From assembly GCA_009192285.1 (NCBI GenBank), contig CM018603.1:7277408-7341407 (forward strand): 64,000 nt of DNA, given 5' to 3'. Source of the DNA: Morchella semilibera (Eukaryota; Ascomycota; Pezizomycetes; Pezizales; Morchellaceae). The notes below the pieces were generated by a model. That model made no database searches, had not been told where the DNA came from, and was given only the letters and a program-made list of their open reading frames with translations. Positions 47,834 to 58,360 of this stretch are shown here, piece by piece. The stretch's first letter is position 1. Each line of letters opens with the position of its first letter. The position numbers and the translations under genes were made by a program.

Positions 47834-48597
47834 ATGGACTCCAGCCACTCTGATGCGCTCCGAGACGTGATAGTTGATCAGGCCCGCCAAATCATGGTCC
47901 TACAGGCCAAGATCGCGGAGCTTGAGCGCTCAGTAAACATGCCCACTGTAGGCATCAACACCAAGAAAGGAAGCCAGGTTCCTTCAGCCCCCCAACCACC
48001 ACCGTACTACCCAGAAGGTAAAGTCCCTCGTCCACCCCCTCGGGTTAGTTGATTCACAGACCCTAACCAAGTCCCCGCCGCAAAGATTGCAACTACAGGC
48101 GCCGCTCCCACGTGTGCAGCCCAAGCACAGTGGGTAAGTAGGAACTCCAGTAACGCCCTTCCATCTCGTCACTAACCAGACCCGCAGGCCACGGCATCTA
48201 TCTCGGCCTCGTCCGCGCCGCCGACGTCGTGGGCCTCAGCGTGCACGCGCTCAAGGTACTTGACGACGGGCTCAAAGCGATCGCGCAGCACCTCGTCCCG
48301 CGGGGTGCCGGTGCGCCCGCTGGGACAATCACAGTGGGCCCACTCCCGCGGGCCAGAGACGAGATGATTGCGCTGCTCGACAAGGTGTCGCTGCGGGTCG
48401 ACCCGCTGCCGGAGGAGACGAACGCCCATTTTGCGGCATTTAGAGACCCAAGCAGGGGGCGGTGCTTGCGGTTGGGGGATGTAAGACTGGCCCATTTTGC
48501 GCTGATTCCGGAAGGGTATAGGACGAATGGGTTGTATTTTGAGACTTTCGTGCAGCTGCTTTACTTTCGTAGGATTGACGTTGAGGGATTGCCGTAG
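47834..48597 (+). CDS. Hypothetical GC-rich gene, two exons
   Basis: Exon 1 starts ATG 47834 (MDSSHSDALRDVIVDQARQ) and has a coiled-coil-like segment (QIMVLQAKIAELERSV) and a Pro-rich end (PQPPPYYPEG). A GTAAAG donor at about 48020 and a CCCGCAG acceptor at about 48187 join PEG to HGIYLGLVRAADVVGL in frame. A smaller internal exon between 48064 and 48137 is also possible. Exon 2 continues through ALKVLDDGLKAIAQHL to FETFVQLLYFRRIDVEGLP. GC content and third-position GC are clearly higher than in the neighbouring genes, which could mean a different origin or RIP-free status. No domain was recognised. Confidence 0.5.
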
Positions 48598-49456
48598 GTG
48601 GGCTGGGCGGGGTCATGGCTGGGATATGGGAGGGACGTGGGTTTAGGGGCTCTAACAGCCGTGTAAACGAATAATTTGATGCATCTCCTGCCAAGGGAGT
48701 TACAGAATTCTAGAAGATGAATACTTTAATTCCTTCCAGGGATGCTTGTGTGAAGAAGGCAAAAGCCTCATTTACATACGTCCCTTTTATTTTTGCCTCC
48801 TTTTTTAAGCCTTTTTATGCCTTTTCCAGTGCCAACTTGTTATCTATTTACAGAATTTCATTAATATATGTCTCGATAATATAGGTGATAAGCCTTGAGC
48901 GACATCTTTAGGTTTAGACTGCTCTTACCTAATTTTTTTTAAGTAGCCCCACGAGGGAGTATATTGCTCTTGATAGCTAGTAGTATATCATTGACAGGCC
49001 AAAACATCTCTCGACATCAGATTACTCTTAGAACCCGGATGAATATTTCGCTGCTGCACGTGCACAATATTCTACTATCGGGTAATGCTCTGTGGTTTTC
49101 TGCGTGGCTGATTACCGGTATGGACGGGTCGAGTGCGCATCTGCGCGGTTGCGGACGGCTGCGACCGGGTTGTGGATGCGGCCCGGCTAGATCCAATCTG
49201 ATCTGCAGGCACGGTCGGGAGGTCGGCACGGGCCGTTGCGGTCGGATTAAGGTCCTGTGTAAGAAACAGTTATAAACCGGTTATAAACTCAGGTCAAGTT
49301 GAGCTGTGGCAGGGGCAAGTCCTTCACCCCTGGCAATTACAAAGGCTCGGTCCGTCCATACTGGTATGCTTCGTCAGGATATGAGATATCACTCGCCTGT
49401 CTCAGTCATGTATTATCACTCGCCTTTGATGTCCACATACGCCTACTTCTGTAGGT

Positions 49457-49615
49457 CAGAAAGGCACTATTTCCAGGCTTTTCCCAGACATCAGCCTTTG
49501 TGCCTCCGTGACGCCACTAGGGGTGTGTCCTAGTATAATTATAGACATGCCCATGGCGTGTCCTAGGGGTTATTATGGGTATGTCTAGATTTAAGCGTGT
49601 CCATGGCATGTCGTC
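49457..49615. repeat. Dispersed repeat, inverted relative of 44288-44445
   Basis: It starts AGGTCAGAAAGGCACTATT and ends in words such as GCGTGTCCATGGCATGTC. It is the reverse of the block at 44.3 kb with about 75-80% similarity by eye. Confidence 0.5.
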
Positions 49616-49877
49616 AAGCGACCAAGGACTGACATAAGTATATTTTAGATTGCATATTTGTTATACATGATTTTTAGGTTTCATTTGAAATTAGTGTGCT
49701 TTTTGTTTGTATGTATTAGACAAGATACATTACCGCCAGTCTATATAAACGTATCAGACTGATCAAAACGTTCTGAAACAAATCAACATATATTGGAGTA
49801 CCACCTGACGGACAATAATCATCGTCAGGATATGAGCTAATTGGTGAATTAAGCAGTGGATACAGCACCCAATCCTA

Positions 49878-49950
49878 CACCCAGTCGGTACCCAGAGCTC
49901 CACCCGGTACCCAAAACTACGCCCAGTCGGTACCCAAAACTACGCCCAAT
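49878..49950. repeat. Short tandem repeat, about 23 bp unit
   Basis: CCCAGTCGGTACCCA is followed by variants of AAACTACGC, about three copies in a row. A (GCAG)n-type run follows near 50003. Confidence 0.55.
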
Positions 49951-50069
49951 CCTACTACACCTAATCAAAGCAGTGAATCTAGCAGCGAATTAGACAGGTA
50001 CGGCAGGCAGGCAGGCAGGTAGGAACTTTAGATATATGACCTATATGATCTGTCTGATTTCTCAGAATC

Positions 50070-50285
50070 ATGGTGCGAGAACCCAAGTCCCCTAAGGTTG
50101 TCAACCCTCCGGCGCACACCATCATTTTCACGCGAAAGCCACAGCATGCCACAGTACGTCCAAAAGTGACGCTAACATGGTTCGGGGATCTCTGCTTGTA
50201 GTTTGATAGGCTGGGGTGGGGGGCTATGCCTGGAGGCTGACAACCATAGGGGACTTGGGTCCTCCCGCCATACGCTGATGAAATA
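50070..50285. repeat. MITE-like inverted repeat, about 215 bp
   Basis: GAGAACCCAAGTCCCCTAAG followed by GTTGTCAACCCTC (50087 onward) pairs with GAGGCTGACAACC followed by ATAGGGGACTTGGGTCCTC (up to 50264). Outer flanks CATGGTGC and CCGCCATACG extend the pairing. Confidence 0.55.
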
Positions 50286-51000
50286 ATAACTAAATAAATG
50301 AATGAAATATCTCAACATGCAATGTGTGCGAGTGATAGCCCATGACGAATAAACGCAACAGATGCAGGGTTGCCGCTTTGGCATTGCGTAGGCTTCTCCG
50401 AACATGTATCCGAGATGCATACATAAGGAACTTGAACGGGATCAATCCGTCACGGAAACATGGGTTTCTGTAGTGGTTAGGCCTTTTAGGTTCCTATATG
50501 GATTCTCGATTCCTCTTTCCTGGCTTTAGGATGAACGCATTTCAATGGATGAACTGCCTTCAGAGCCCTACGAAAATGAGCGGAGGCCATAATGATATAT
50601 GAGCTCTAACAGGAGTCATTTTCCCCTTATTGGATCACGCTGCTGCGCATGTCCTGAAATCTGTGCCAGGGGCATGATCAAAATAGATTATACAATACCG
50701 CAATCCACCGCTGCAGAGCCCTACTGTGCCAGGGACCCACACTTGTCGTAGCATTTGCTGAGGTCGAGATAAGGCACTTTGGACAACTACCGTTTCTTGA
50801 GGGCGTCAAGAGAAGACTCTTTGGCTGTAGCAGACGAGAGGTCTTGGTCTAGCCCCTGAGACAATTTAAAAAGGAAGAAGAGGGAACATTATTCAAGTGA
50901 CTGGGGAATTAATGGCCACGTGACATGAGGCTCAACGGACACCCGACGTAAATCACAGATTGCCACTAGTTATCTCTGATAGTTACATTAATCATCTCCC

Positions 51001-51113
51001 TAGTCTCGTTCCCAGACCCAATCGGTATTTTTTTTATTGTGGTGTCTGGTGTGGATACATAAAAAAATACTACATCTCCAACCACACCAAAATAGGGGAT
51101 GGGCACGAGACTA
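51001..51113. mobile_element. 113 bp MITE with perfect 9 bp target duplication
   Basis: The ends are TAGTCTCGTTCCCA and TGGGCACGAGACTA, inverted with one mismatch. TCATCTCCC occurs immediately on both sides (50992-51000 and 51114-51122). It belongs to the same family as 28688-28764. The 9 bp duplication is typical of Mutator-like or some hAT-type transposition. It has no coding capacity. Confidence 0.8.
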
Positions 51114-52294
51114 TCATCTCCCTTATCCCCTCCTCATCACAAGCAATGCCAAGGTTGCAGCGCCAAGGCGAGATCATAGGATATCACTCGCTATCTACAC
51201 CCTCACGTGCTATGAAAACAAGTACCCACCCCACTACCCGTATGCAACCTCGCAGCTATTACGAATCATACCCAATCTAAGCTCCACCTAGAGTGTTTGA
51301 TCCCTAAGGACCTAAGGGAATACCCCAAACTAAATCCCGCCACTTCTACTTAGCCACACTCCTCCGCATTTTTCTCTGCTTGTCCCATTTGGGCGCCGGG
51401 TACTGGGAAAACCTCTCTACACAGAGCAAGAAACCCCTCACATGCCAAGCCAGGAAAGGAAACCACGACTAATATCCCCTGAGACACCGTGTCCCTACAG
51501 GATTTGAACCTGCGACCTTGTCTACCCTCGGAAACCCCCTCCCTCGACGTGTGCGTGCGTGGCTTTCTAGCGGAATGCAATTGATATTGACATTGAATAT
51601 TCTCCCAACGATGTTGTATCAACGACTGCAATCCCTCTCAAGCTTCACAACGCCAAGCGAGCTAGCCCGCCTGCGGCCGATTAGTTGGTGTAAAGCGCGG
51701 ACAAGCAAGACAACGGAATCAGTGCGCCACATCTCATAAGCCTTTTCTTTATCACGAGGATCCAGAACTCGACTGGGAATATATTGCGTTCCAATCGACA
51801 TTTCACTCATACATACATATATATGTGCAACCTATATGATATGACAAAATCTTTCGTCCCCTGGGGGTGCAAGGACACCTGGCCATAGGCCCTGGGGCCC
51901 TGCCCACTCCTTATCACCACGGTAGAATGCTTGTGTACGGGGTTGAGCGTGTTTTTATCTAATCTGTCCCTATTTGCATCCTGCTGAGGAAGAGTCTCTA
52001 TGTACAGCCGTGTCCGCAAAGTTTTGGCACCCCCGCTCTTGAAGCTCACAGGTTCAAATGGTGATATCAAGAGTCATTTCTGTACTGCGCTATAGTATCC
52101 CTTGAGCTGTCAATGCTGCGGCTCCTATAATAGAGGGTGAGAATCCGTATGGGAGATCAACTACTTGGTAAGATAACAAGATCCATCACCAAATTTTGCT
52201 TTTTCCTGGGGGGGGCAGCATCTACGGTCAACCTAAGGGATAATACTTTGTATGACCACTTTGTGAGGAAATGGACCAAAATGCTTTGTTGTAA

Positions 52295-52797
52295 TTACTG
52301 ATCTTTATTTGCAGGGTGCCAATCGTAGGCACCAGATGGAAGACTCCTTAACCATATGAAGGTTTCAACAAAAATGGGGGGCCTCGCTAGACGGCAGTTG
52401 AACATGGATACGACAACCAAGGACTGCAAGATGTTATAAAATGCTTCGGTAAACAACGTCCACAGAAACTTAGGAGAGTCAGAGTTAAACCACGAGAAAT
52501 AGTACTCCCTATATATCCACACTGAACCGAGAACAATAATTGTGCCACCTCCCACTATAAGGATATAAAGCAATGCCTTATAGTGTACCGCCATCGATGA
52601 TCGTGAAACAAGCATATATTAGCTGGACGCGTCCATAAATTGAACAACAAACGATCACAACTAGTAGAAGCGAGACTAGGTATCTACCTAGCAGCACTAG
52701 GGTTGGTAAACACCCCTGTAAGCTTGATCGCCGGCCAGGCGTCAAGGCCGGGAATGCCAATAAGGGCGCAGGAAATTCTCCCAAGGCCAGGTTTCAT
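52295..52797 (-). CDS. Candidate small membrane protein, two exons (tentative)
   Basis: The minus-strand ATG at 52797 opens MKPGLGRISCALIGIPGL, with a GTAGAT-type donor near 52687. The 3' part (52295 to about 52600) encodes two hydrophobic segments, ALLYILIVGGGTIIVLGSV and FLWTLFTEAFYNILQSLVVV, then a short C-terminus ending YDWHPANKDQ. The first membrane segment with its preceding HYKAL resembles the HKALYAIIGLVLPGVL segment of the upstream gene, so this may be a shortened paralog. The exon join was not proved. Confidence 0.35.
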
Positions 52798-52877
52798 TCC
52801 ACTAGAGAAGGGAAATAGGTATCCCACAAGGTTACATGGATACCACCATAAATGAGATTGAGCGGTATCCACATCAT

Positions 52878-53774
52878 TTACAAGCCGCGCATACGGAAGA
52901 TGTTGGTAGTTGCCGTCATGTAGGGTATCTTATTTGGGCGTAGTGGGTAGTTCGACGGGTCGTAGATCGAAAGTGTACCATTGCGTTTACACTCCCGTAA
53001 CCCGTTTGCTGCAAGAATAACGCAATCTCGCACGGTCATCCCCCGTTCCTTATCGATGGGAATATCTTCCCGATATAGAATGGAGGGTGGCCCTTCCTCA
53101 AAGCCCCTCTTATGTTGACCACAAAACTTGACGCGTTGTATCTCATTCAGACTACTCTCCTTGTTATAGTCCTTGTGAAAGACCTTAATGTTCCGGAGCG
53201 GGGGTGGAGGCGGGGGGGGGGGGGGTCAGGGAGCTTCTTGCGGATGGAAGCAAGAAACCTGGACTGGGAATCGGAAAGAAGTCTTGAGGGTTCCATGTCG
53301 GGGAAGGTTGTTAACTGGCCGATTTGGGGATTCCCGGGTAGTGTTGAATCAGGATCGTCGCCGTGGGGTGTAGCGGAGGCGTGCAGAGTAAGACCCATCC
53401 TCAACGAATTGTCTATAACGTACGTCCATCCTGTCAAGGACATTTTTTGCTTTCACCGCCGCCCTCCTTGCGCTTTCAACGGCAACGGACCGATTCTATA
53501 TTGAAAGCATTCTCCGAGCCCGCCTCTACCCACCAATGGCGACCTCAGCGAGAACCCCTGGTAGGACCAGTCCAATGATTGCATAAAGTGCCTTGTGCTT
53601 CAGGCAGTGGGTGATGATGACGAGGCGGGTTTCTCCGGACGTGTTTGCGTTGTAGACGATGGGGTGGGCGGTGGAGGAGAGGTAATTATTCTCACCTTGG
53701 GCAGTGAGGCCTGTGTCCAAGTGTCCTGAGACAAGGATGTCGAGGAGTTCAGGGGTTGTGGTAGGGCCTGGCAT
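52878..53774 (-). CDS. Predicted membrane-anchored protein with Pro-rich linker; frame interrupted at a G14 tract
   Basis: It starts ATG 53774 (MPGPTTTPELLDILVSG), with one membrane segment near residue 65 (ALYAIIGLVLPGVLAE). After an intron a helical basic section follows (ESARRAAVKAKNVLDRMD). The middle part (TPHGDDPDSTLPGNPQIG to SRFLASIRKKLPDPPPP) is in a different frame. Beyond a run of 14 G on the plus strand (53212-53225) the frame returns: RNIKVFHKDYNKESSLNEI, EEGPPSILYREDIPIDKERG, then MTATTNIFRMRGL and a stop at 52878. The C-terminal section is convincingly coding. The homopolymer makes the sequence unreliable, or hypermutable, exactly where the frame changes. No family was recognised. 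Exon limits in 53.33-53.53 kb are unresolved. Confidence 0.5.
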
Positions 53775-54753
53775 TTTGAAGCCTAAGTGTTAAAAGTTGT
53801 TGGTGGCTAATTTCAAAAAATAAAATAACAGCGGAACAGAAGGATGTCCGTGTATATGTAAGTACAAGTGAGGAGCGGCCTCCGGCCGCATATGTAATCG
53901 TACTCAGTTCAAGAAACCACCGACACTAAAGGATCCAGAAAACTCACAGTCCTATTCAATGCAATGATGTGGGATAAACGTCTCCGCGCGCAGTCGGGGC
54001 CACCTGCCGCTGCGCGGCATGCTGGGCCCTCCTTGCTCGCGTGAGGTTGTAGTTTTGGAAGAGAAGAAATATTGATCTCGGCCAGAGGGTTATTATATAG
54101 TGATTGAGGTTTGCCAATGGATATGTATGCCGTCTCCCTTAACACACCCGATTCTTTGTCTACTGGCAGCTGTAGTCCGCCAGACCACAGAAATCTGGCC
54201 ATGGGGCAACTACCCATCCAATTAAAACCTTTCGTGATGGCAGAGATACCTGACTATTCTATTTAGACATACATACCGCAGTCTTGTGTCCTTTCTTTTT
54301 TTTTTTTTTTTGCGGTGTTAAAACACCTACGGGCACCCACGCGCAGCCCAGCCTAGGGTAGAGTACCTATCCATTCTGTTCTGTTGCCGGTGTTGGGTGT
54401 CGGCGCGGTTGTCGAAAGTCACAAAAATTAAGTTTTGTTTGACTATGTAGGTTCAAACAGCATGGTCTTACGTTTTACCCCACCACGCGTATACATATTT
54501 ACACATACAACCATGACAGCGTCGAGACTTAGGTAGAGCCAAGGCCTCCAGGCTACTCTTATGGTTGTCACGGAATATTAATGACACAACTGCCTCCGAA
54601 GGCTACGACATAGCTGTAAACGACGACTTTACATGTACCTGCTTTGGCTCACAATATCAACAAATCAAATTATGGGTGTTACCCAGTATAGATACAAAAG
54701 TCCTGAGCAGTCGTACGAAAAGAAAAAAAAATTAAGGAAATAGAAGCTGAAAA
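53775..54753. other. Intergenic space
   Basis: No gene recognised. It contains a pure T tract of about 16 near 54296. The minus-strand frame at 53909-54217 has no domain-like content. Confidence 0.45.
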
Positions 54754-56211
54754 TCAGTCACTATCAGTATCCCTATTATCCTCGTCATCTGGCTCTACAG
54801 TCTCATCTTCCAGGATTTCGGCATGCACTGGCAATGGCTTTTCTGCCTTGCCGGACTCTTCTTCATCGTTGCGGTTGATCTATGAATTAAATTAATTAGC
54901 AGGTTGTCCGGACATAGCTACGATAGAATAAAGAAGAACTTCACTTACGGCGCTAACAATCGCACCTAATAGGAGCTTTGGTAACTGCTGTTTGTTAAAA
55001 CAATGGCCCCTTCAAGCTGGGAGGTAGAAATACTGACCACATCCCACTGCGACCCCTTATCACTAAGTCTGTCCAATGCATACTCGGCTGAGACAGGTGT
55101 TAAAATATCCATGGTTAGAGAGAGTTCATTGGGGACAATTACCTCGCAAACAGTCCACAGAATCACAAGACTCGTCAAGCTCAGCGAGAAGATCCGCGGC
55201 GCCCCGGTCGTTGCCAACACGTGAAAAGTGGAAGGCAACAGCTATCCCAAAATACTCAGTGTGACATGCATGAAGTGGGATAGGTTGTATACACACCGTC
55301 TTTTCCTGCACCCCAGTGCGGCTGCGCCCCCAACTCCTGCGCATTCAACTTCTGCCCCTCCAACCTCTCCACACATTTGTTAATGACATTCCGAAGATGG
55401 TGCTTTGATTCCCCTTCGGGCTATAAAGCAGGTTACGACGTTAGCGGAAGCGTGACTAACACTGGACTAGATTACCTACCCCTCCGTCGGTAATAGTCAT
55501 GATCAAGAGAGGCTTCTTCATCGGTGCATCCAGATTAAAGACGAAGTTATCAAGCACCTTTTTCTGCAGCGCTGGGCCGATCTGCGTCGTTCCCCAAAAA
55601 GTATGCTTCTTCAGCACAGGTGAAACCCGCCGGTTATCGATATTCTTGTATCCCTTCAGGGAATTGATGAACTTGACAGATACCAACCCTTGATCAGGTG
55701 CAGGTCGTGCTAGGTCATACACCATAGTTATCTTTTTCATCGTCCTTGTAACTATCTCTATCCGCTTTCCACCTTCTTCATCACTCATAGAGGAGGAGTC
55801 ATCTAACACCAGGCATAAGTATCAGTACCCGGAAGAATGGATTATGCACATCCTTTTCATACCAACGAGCATTACCAGGTCGTAGAGACATAGTATCGAA
55901 AGTTGCTTTGACGTCTCTTTCCCGCATTTCTTTTTGCGAAGCTTGTTTACCATGTCTGCGGCGTTAATAGAGAGTTCCTTTAGTTGATCTTCATTATAGA
56001 AGCTCCTGAGACCCGGCTTCTCATGCTCAATGAACTTATCGAAGTTTTCGAAGCATTCCGGAGCAGTGATAGTTTCAATGTCGTCAGGGTGAGGGGTAGT
56101 ATCTGGAGTAGGTGGCTGGCCATCTTTGACTCCGAGCCCCAACTTGGTCTTAATCCCGAGCTGGGGAAAGATCTTTGTTTGGCTTGTCGCCCCATCTTGA
56201 ATGCCTAGCAT
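54754..56211 (-). CDS. vWA-domain protein, 374 aa, seven exons
   Basis: Exons on the minus strand: 56211-55863, 55802-55480, 55420-55295, 55254-55143, 55087-55038, 54987-54949 and 54879-54754. The total of 1125 nt is in frame. Splicing recreates YDLVMLVDDSSSM, an intact DxSxS metal site (Asp117, Ser119, Ser121). A downstream FWGTTQIGPAL supplies the metal-site Thr, and LIMTITDGG then PEGESKHHL the distal Asp loop. The rest of the fold is KDGYFGIAVAFHFSRVGND and KLLLGAIVSA. The tail is very acidic (EPDDEDNRDTDSD). An N-terminal helical segment (LKELSINAADMVNKLRKKK) matches the pre-vWA region of the ankyrin-vWA gene at 27.7-29.9 kb, making the two paralogs. vWA domains mediate metal-dependent protein binding. 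The specific role is unknown. Confidence 0.8.
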
Positions 56212-57150
56212 CTCAAAACTTTGCTAGTTCAACAAGAAAGTCGATCGGTGCTCAGAAAGTCAGTATTCTTCCTTTAGTAAGAGGAGAAAGGATATATATA
56301 ATCAAAAAAAACACTTAGCAACCTCGCGTACAGACTAGGGGTCAAGAGGTGTCGGCTAAGTGCCAAATGAATAAACGAGAAGTATTCGGGGGGTAATAGT
56401 TTTTATCCTACTACAACCACCGTTTCAAACCCTCCTACAGTCTTTATGAGTAGATCAATGAGAGGAGCTCGTATATGTTGTGTGAGGTAGTCTAGGGGCA
56501 GATTCGTCCCCTCGGGCGTCATCTCCCTCACATGCTTGAGTTCCAATTGTTTACAAGATACGTTATGAAATGCAGGCTCTGCTGTCTTTACTCACATGAT
56601 TGAGTAGAGATATGGAAGGAAACCTTGTGCGTCAACATCACAACTCCATACATGAACATCATGGGGCCCCAGGAGGCTACAAGTGATTGTCGAGAGCAAT
56701 AAGAAATCGCGATTTGTGAAGATTCCCATCACAGGGCCATGTCACCCGCCGAATTCAATTGATACAGGAGGGGGTAGACCTCGAAAAATTGGCTATTCAT
56801 ATGAGATCAGAATTACTACTAGCAGACCTGATCTAGAGTACAGCGTTCAGCCAGTCGTTAAGGAGGTGATCCCTGGCCGGAGATAGCCAACTTTCCGAGT
56901 TTTTGCGGTACATATCTCAAAGCCTATCGTTGTTGTCTCACCTACAGCGTTGTTCAGTGCCTCGAGACATCGCGAACCTATCTCTATCCCAGGTCCAACA
57001 CCAACCGATATGGTTGATAGCTGCGCGTGAGATTGAATATGCAAACCATTCTTATTTGGTCCTTGGTGATGAAAGAGTACCTACTCGACCGTGATCGTCG
57101 GGGCCACATTGAACAATTAAACGAAAAATTTCCAATTAGCCTGCATACTC

Positions 57151-57250
57151 TACTCGCAACTTCGTAGCGTTTTTGAACACAACCGCTATTGCATGCCATA
57201 CAAAAATGTGGTCTTGGCGTTTTTTGTGTGCATGCAATATTAGTCGTGTT
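57151..57250. repeat. MITE of the TACTCG-ended family, copy 3 (right end lost)
   Basis: It starts TACTCGCAACTTCGTAGCG and runs through ACAAAAATGTGGTCTTGGCG and GCAATATTAGTCGTGTTC, matching 1645-1760 at about 90%. The right inverted arm stops abruptly at GTGTTCGTTCCCGG. Confidence 0.65.
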
Positions 57251-58191
57251 CGTTCCCGGATGTATGTATGTGATAATTTATAATGAAAGCAATTTACTAG
57301 TGCCAAACCCCAACAATCAATCGTCCTAAATTATCCCATAGACGGTCAGTCAAGATTGAAACGAGTCCACTAGCCTTTTGTGGTTATCGTGATATAATAA
57401 CCGCCTAGTGGTGCTAGAACCTATCACTAATACCAAAGATTACACATGCCTATTCTAGGCGTTGATCCCATCATGTATTCCAAAAGGGCTAGTGCACTCT
57501 GGACTGATAAAGGAACAGCGGCTAAGATACACGATCGTGGGCAAGATATGATTACTGATATTACTACTCGGGGCAGGTAAAAAGGGGCACTAAGGGTTTT
57601 TGGTTCACCAGTGGGTGTGCGTACTAGGCGAGAGCTACTGCAAAAAAAGCCTAGGGACAAGACCTGCATTGTCCGGTAATATTGACCTACCCCGAGTATA
57701 TATGTCTGGGCAAATAGAGTTTAACGATTATTAAGGCTAGGGTTGGTTCCCTCATTATCTTCATTCTTTTTCAGACTGTGAGGTTTGATCACAAACAGTG
57801 CTTAATTCTCACATTTCTGGAGACAGGTGTCCCAGGAAGAAGTCTCGAATATGTCAATTAACGGTACACGGGTTCCCTGCGTCTTCTGCCAAAAGAAACA
57901 TTTGATCCAATGGAGATGACCATCCTGGTGGAATGTATTGCAGAGGAAGCAGAGATTGATTTGATCGAAGGCAAACTCCTTTGCTTATTCGAGAAAGGGT
58001 TGGTGTTTGTTTCGATGGCTCAAGCGTTGATTATTAGGACACGTTACTGAGACTCATAGCTTATTTACTAATATGGTGTGATCTGGAAGGAACCAGCCGG
58101 CAGAGAACAACCATAGTATTATCCATAATTTTAGGTTTTCTGCTTCTAGAATTCCTTGTGTGCCGTAAGGCCGCAGTTAGGCCATGCTACA

Positions 58192-58313
58192 TACTCGTAG
58201 TTTTTTAACGTTTCCGGACTGGACTGGGTCTGTAGCGTAAATCGTACTTAAGAACCGTATTTTCATAGTATAAAGACCCAGTCCAGTCCGGAAACGTTAA
58301 AAGACTAAGAGTA
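58192..58313. repeat. MITE with TACTC...GAGTA ends, 122 bp
   Basis: The left arm is TACTCGTAGTTTTTTAACG followed by TTTCCGGACTGGACTGGGTC. The right arm is GACCCAGTCCAGTCCGGAAA followed by CGTTAAAAGACTAAGAGTA. The inner 20 bp is perfectly inverted. It is the best-preserved member of this end type and has no coding capacity. Confidence 0.7.
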
Positions 58314-58360
58314 GAGGGGAATTATTTATTATTATTATAGTTTACTATTATTTTAGTTTA

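Larger units (their letters stand above)
48598..52294. other. Repeat-rich spacer
   Basis: No supportable gene. It contains the inverted relative of the CATGGACACG repeat (49457-49615), a short tandem repeat at 49878-49950, an inverted repeat at 50070-50285, a MITE with perfect target duplication at 51001-51113, and a B-box-like word at 51497-51507. Frames near 51350-51810 are shadows. Confidence 0.45.

Noticed and set aside
48172-48495. Minus-strand frame of 107 codons
   Set aside because: Antisense shadow of the GC-rich gene on the plus strand.
51485-51600. Possible tRNA-Ser on the minus strand
   Set aside because: A B box (GGTTTGAATCC) and T arm are present and CTAGAAA resembles a Ser loop, but no D arm or acceptor pairing can be built. 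At most it is a relic.
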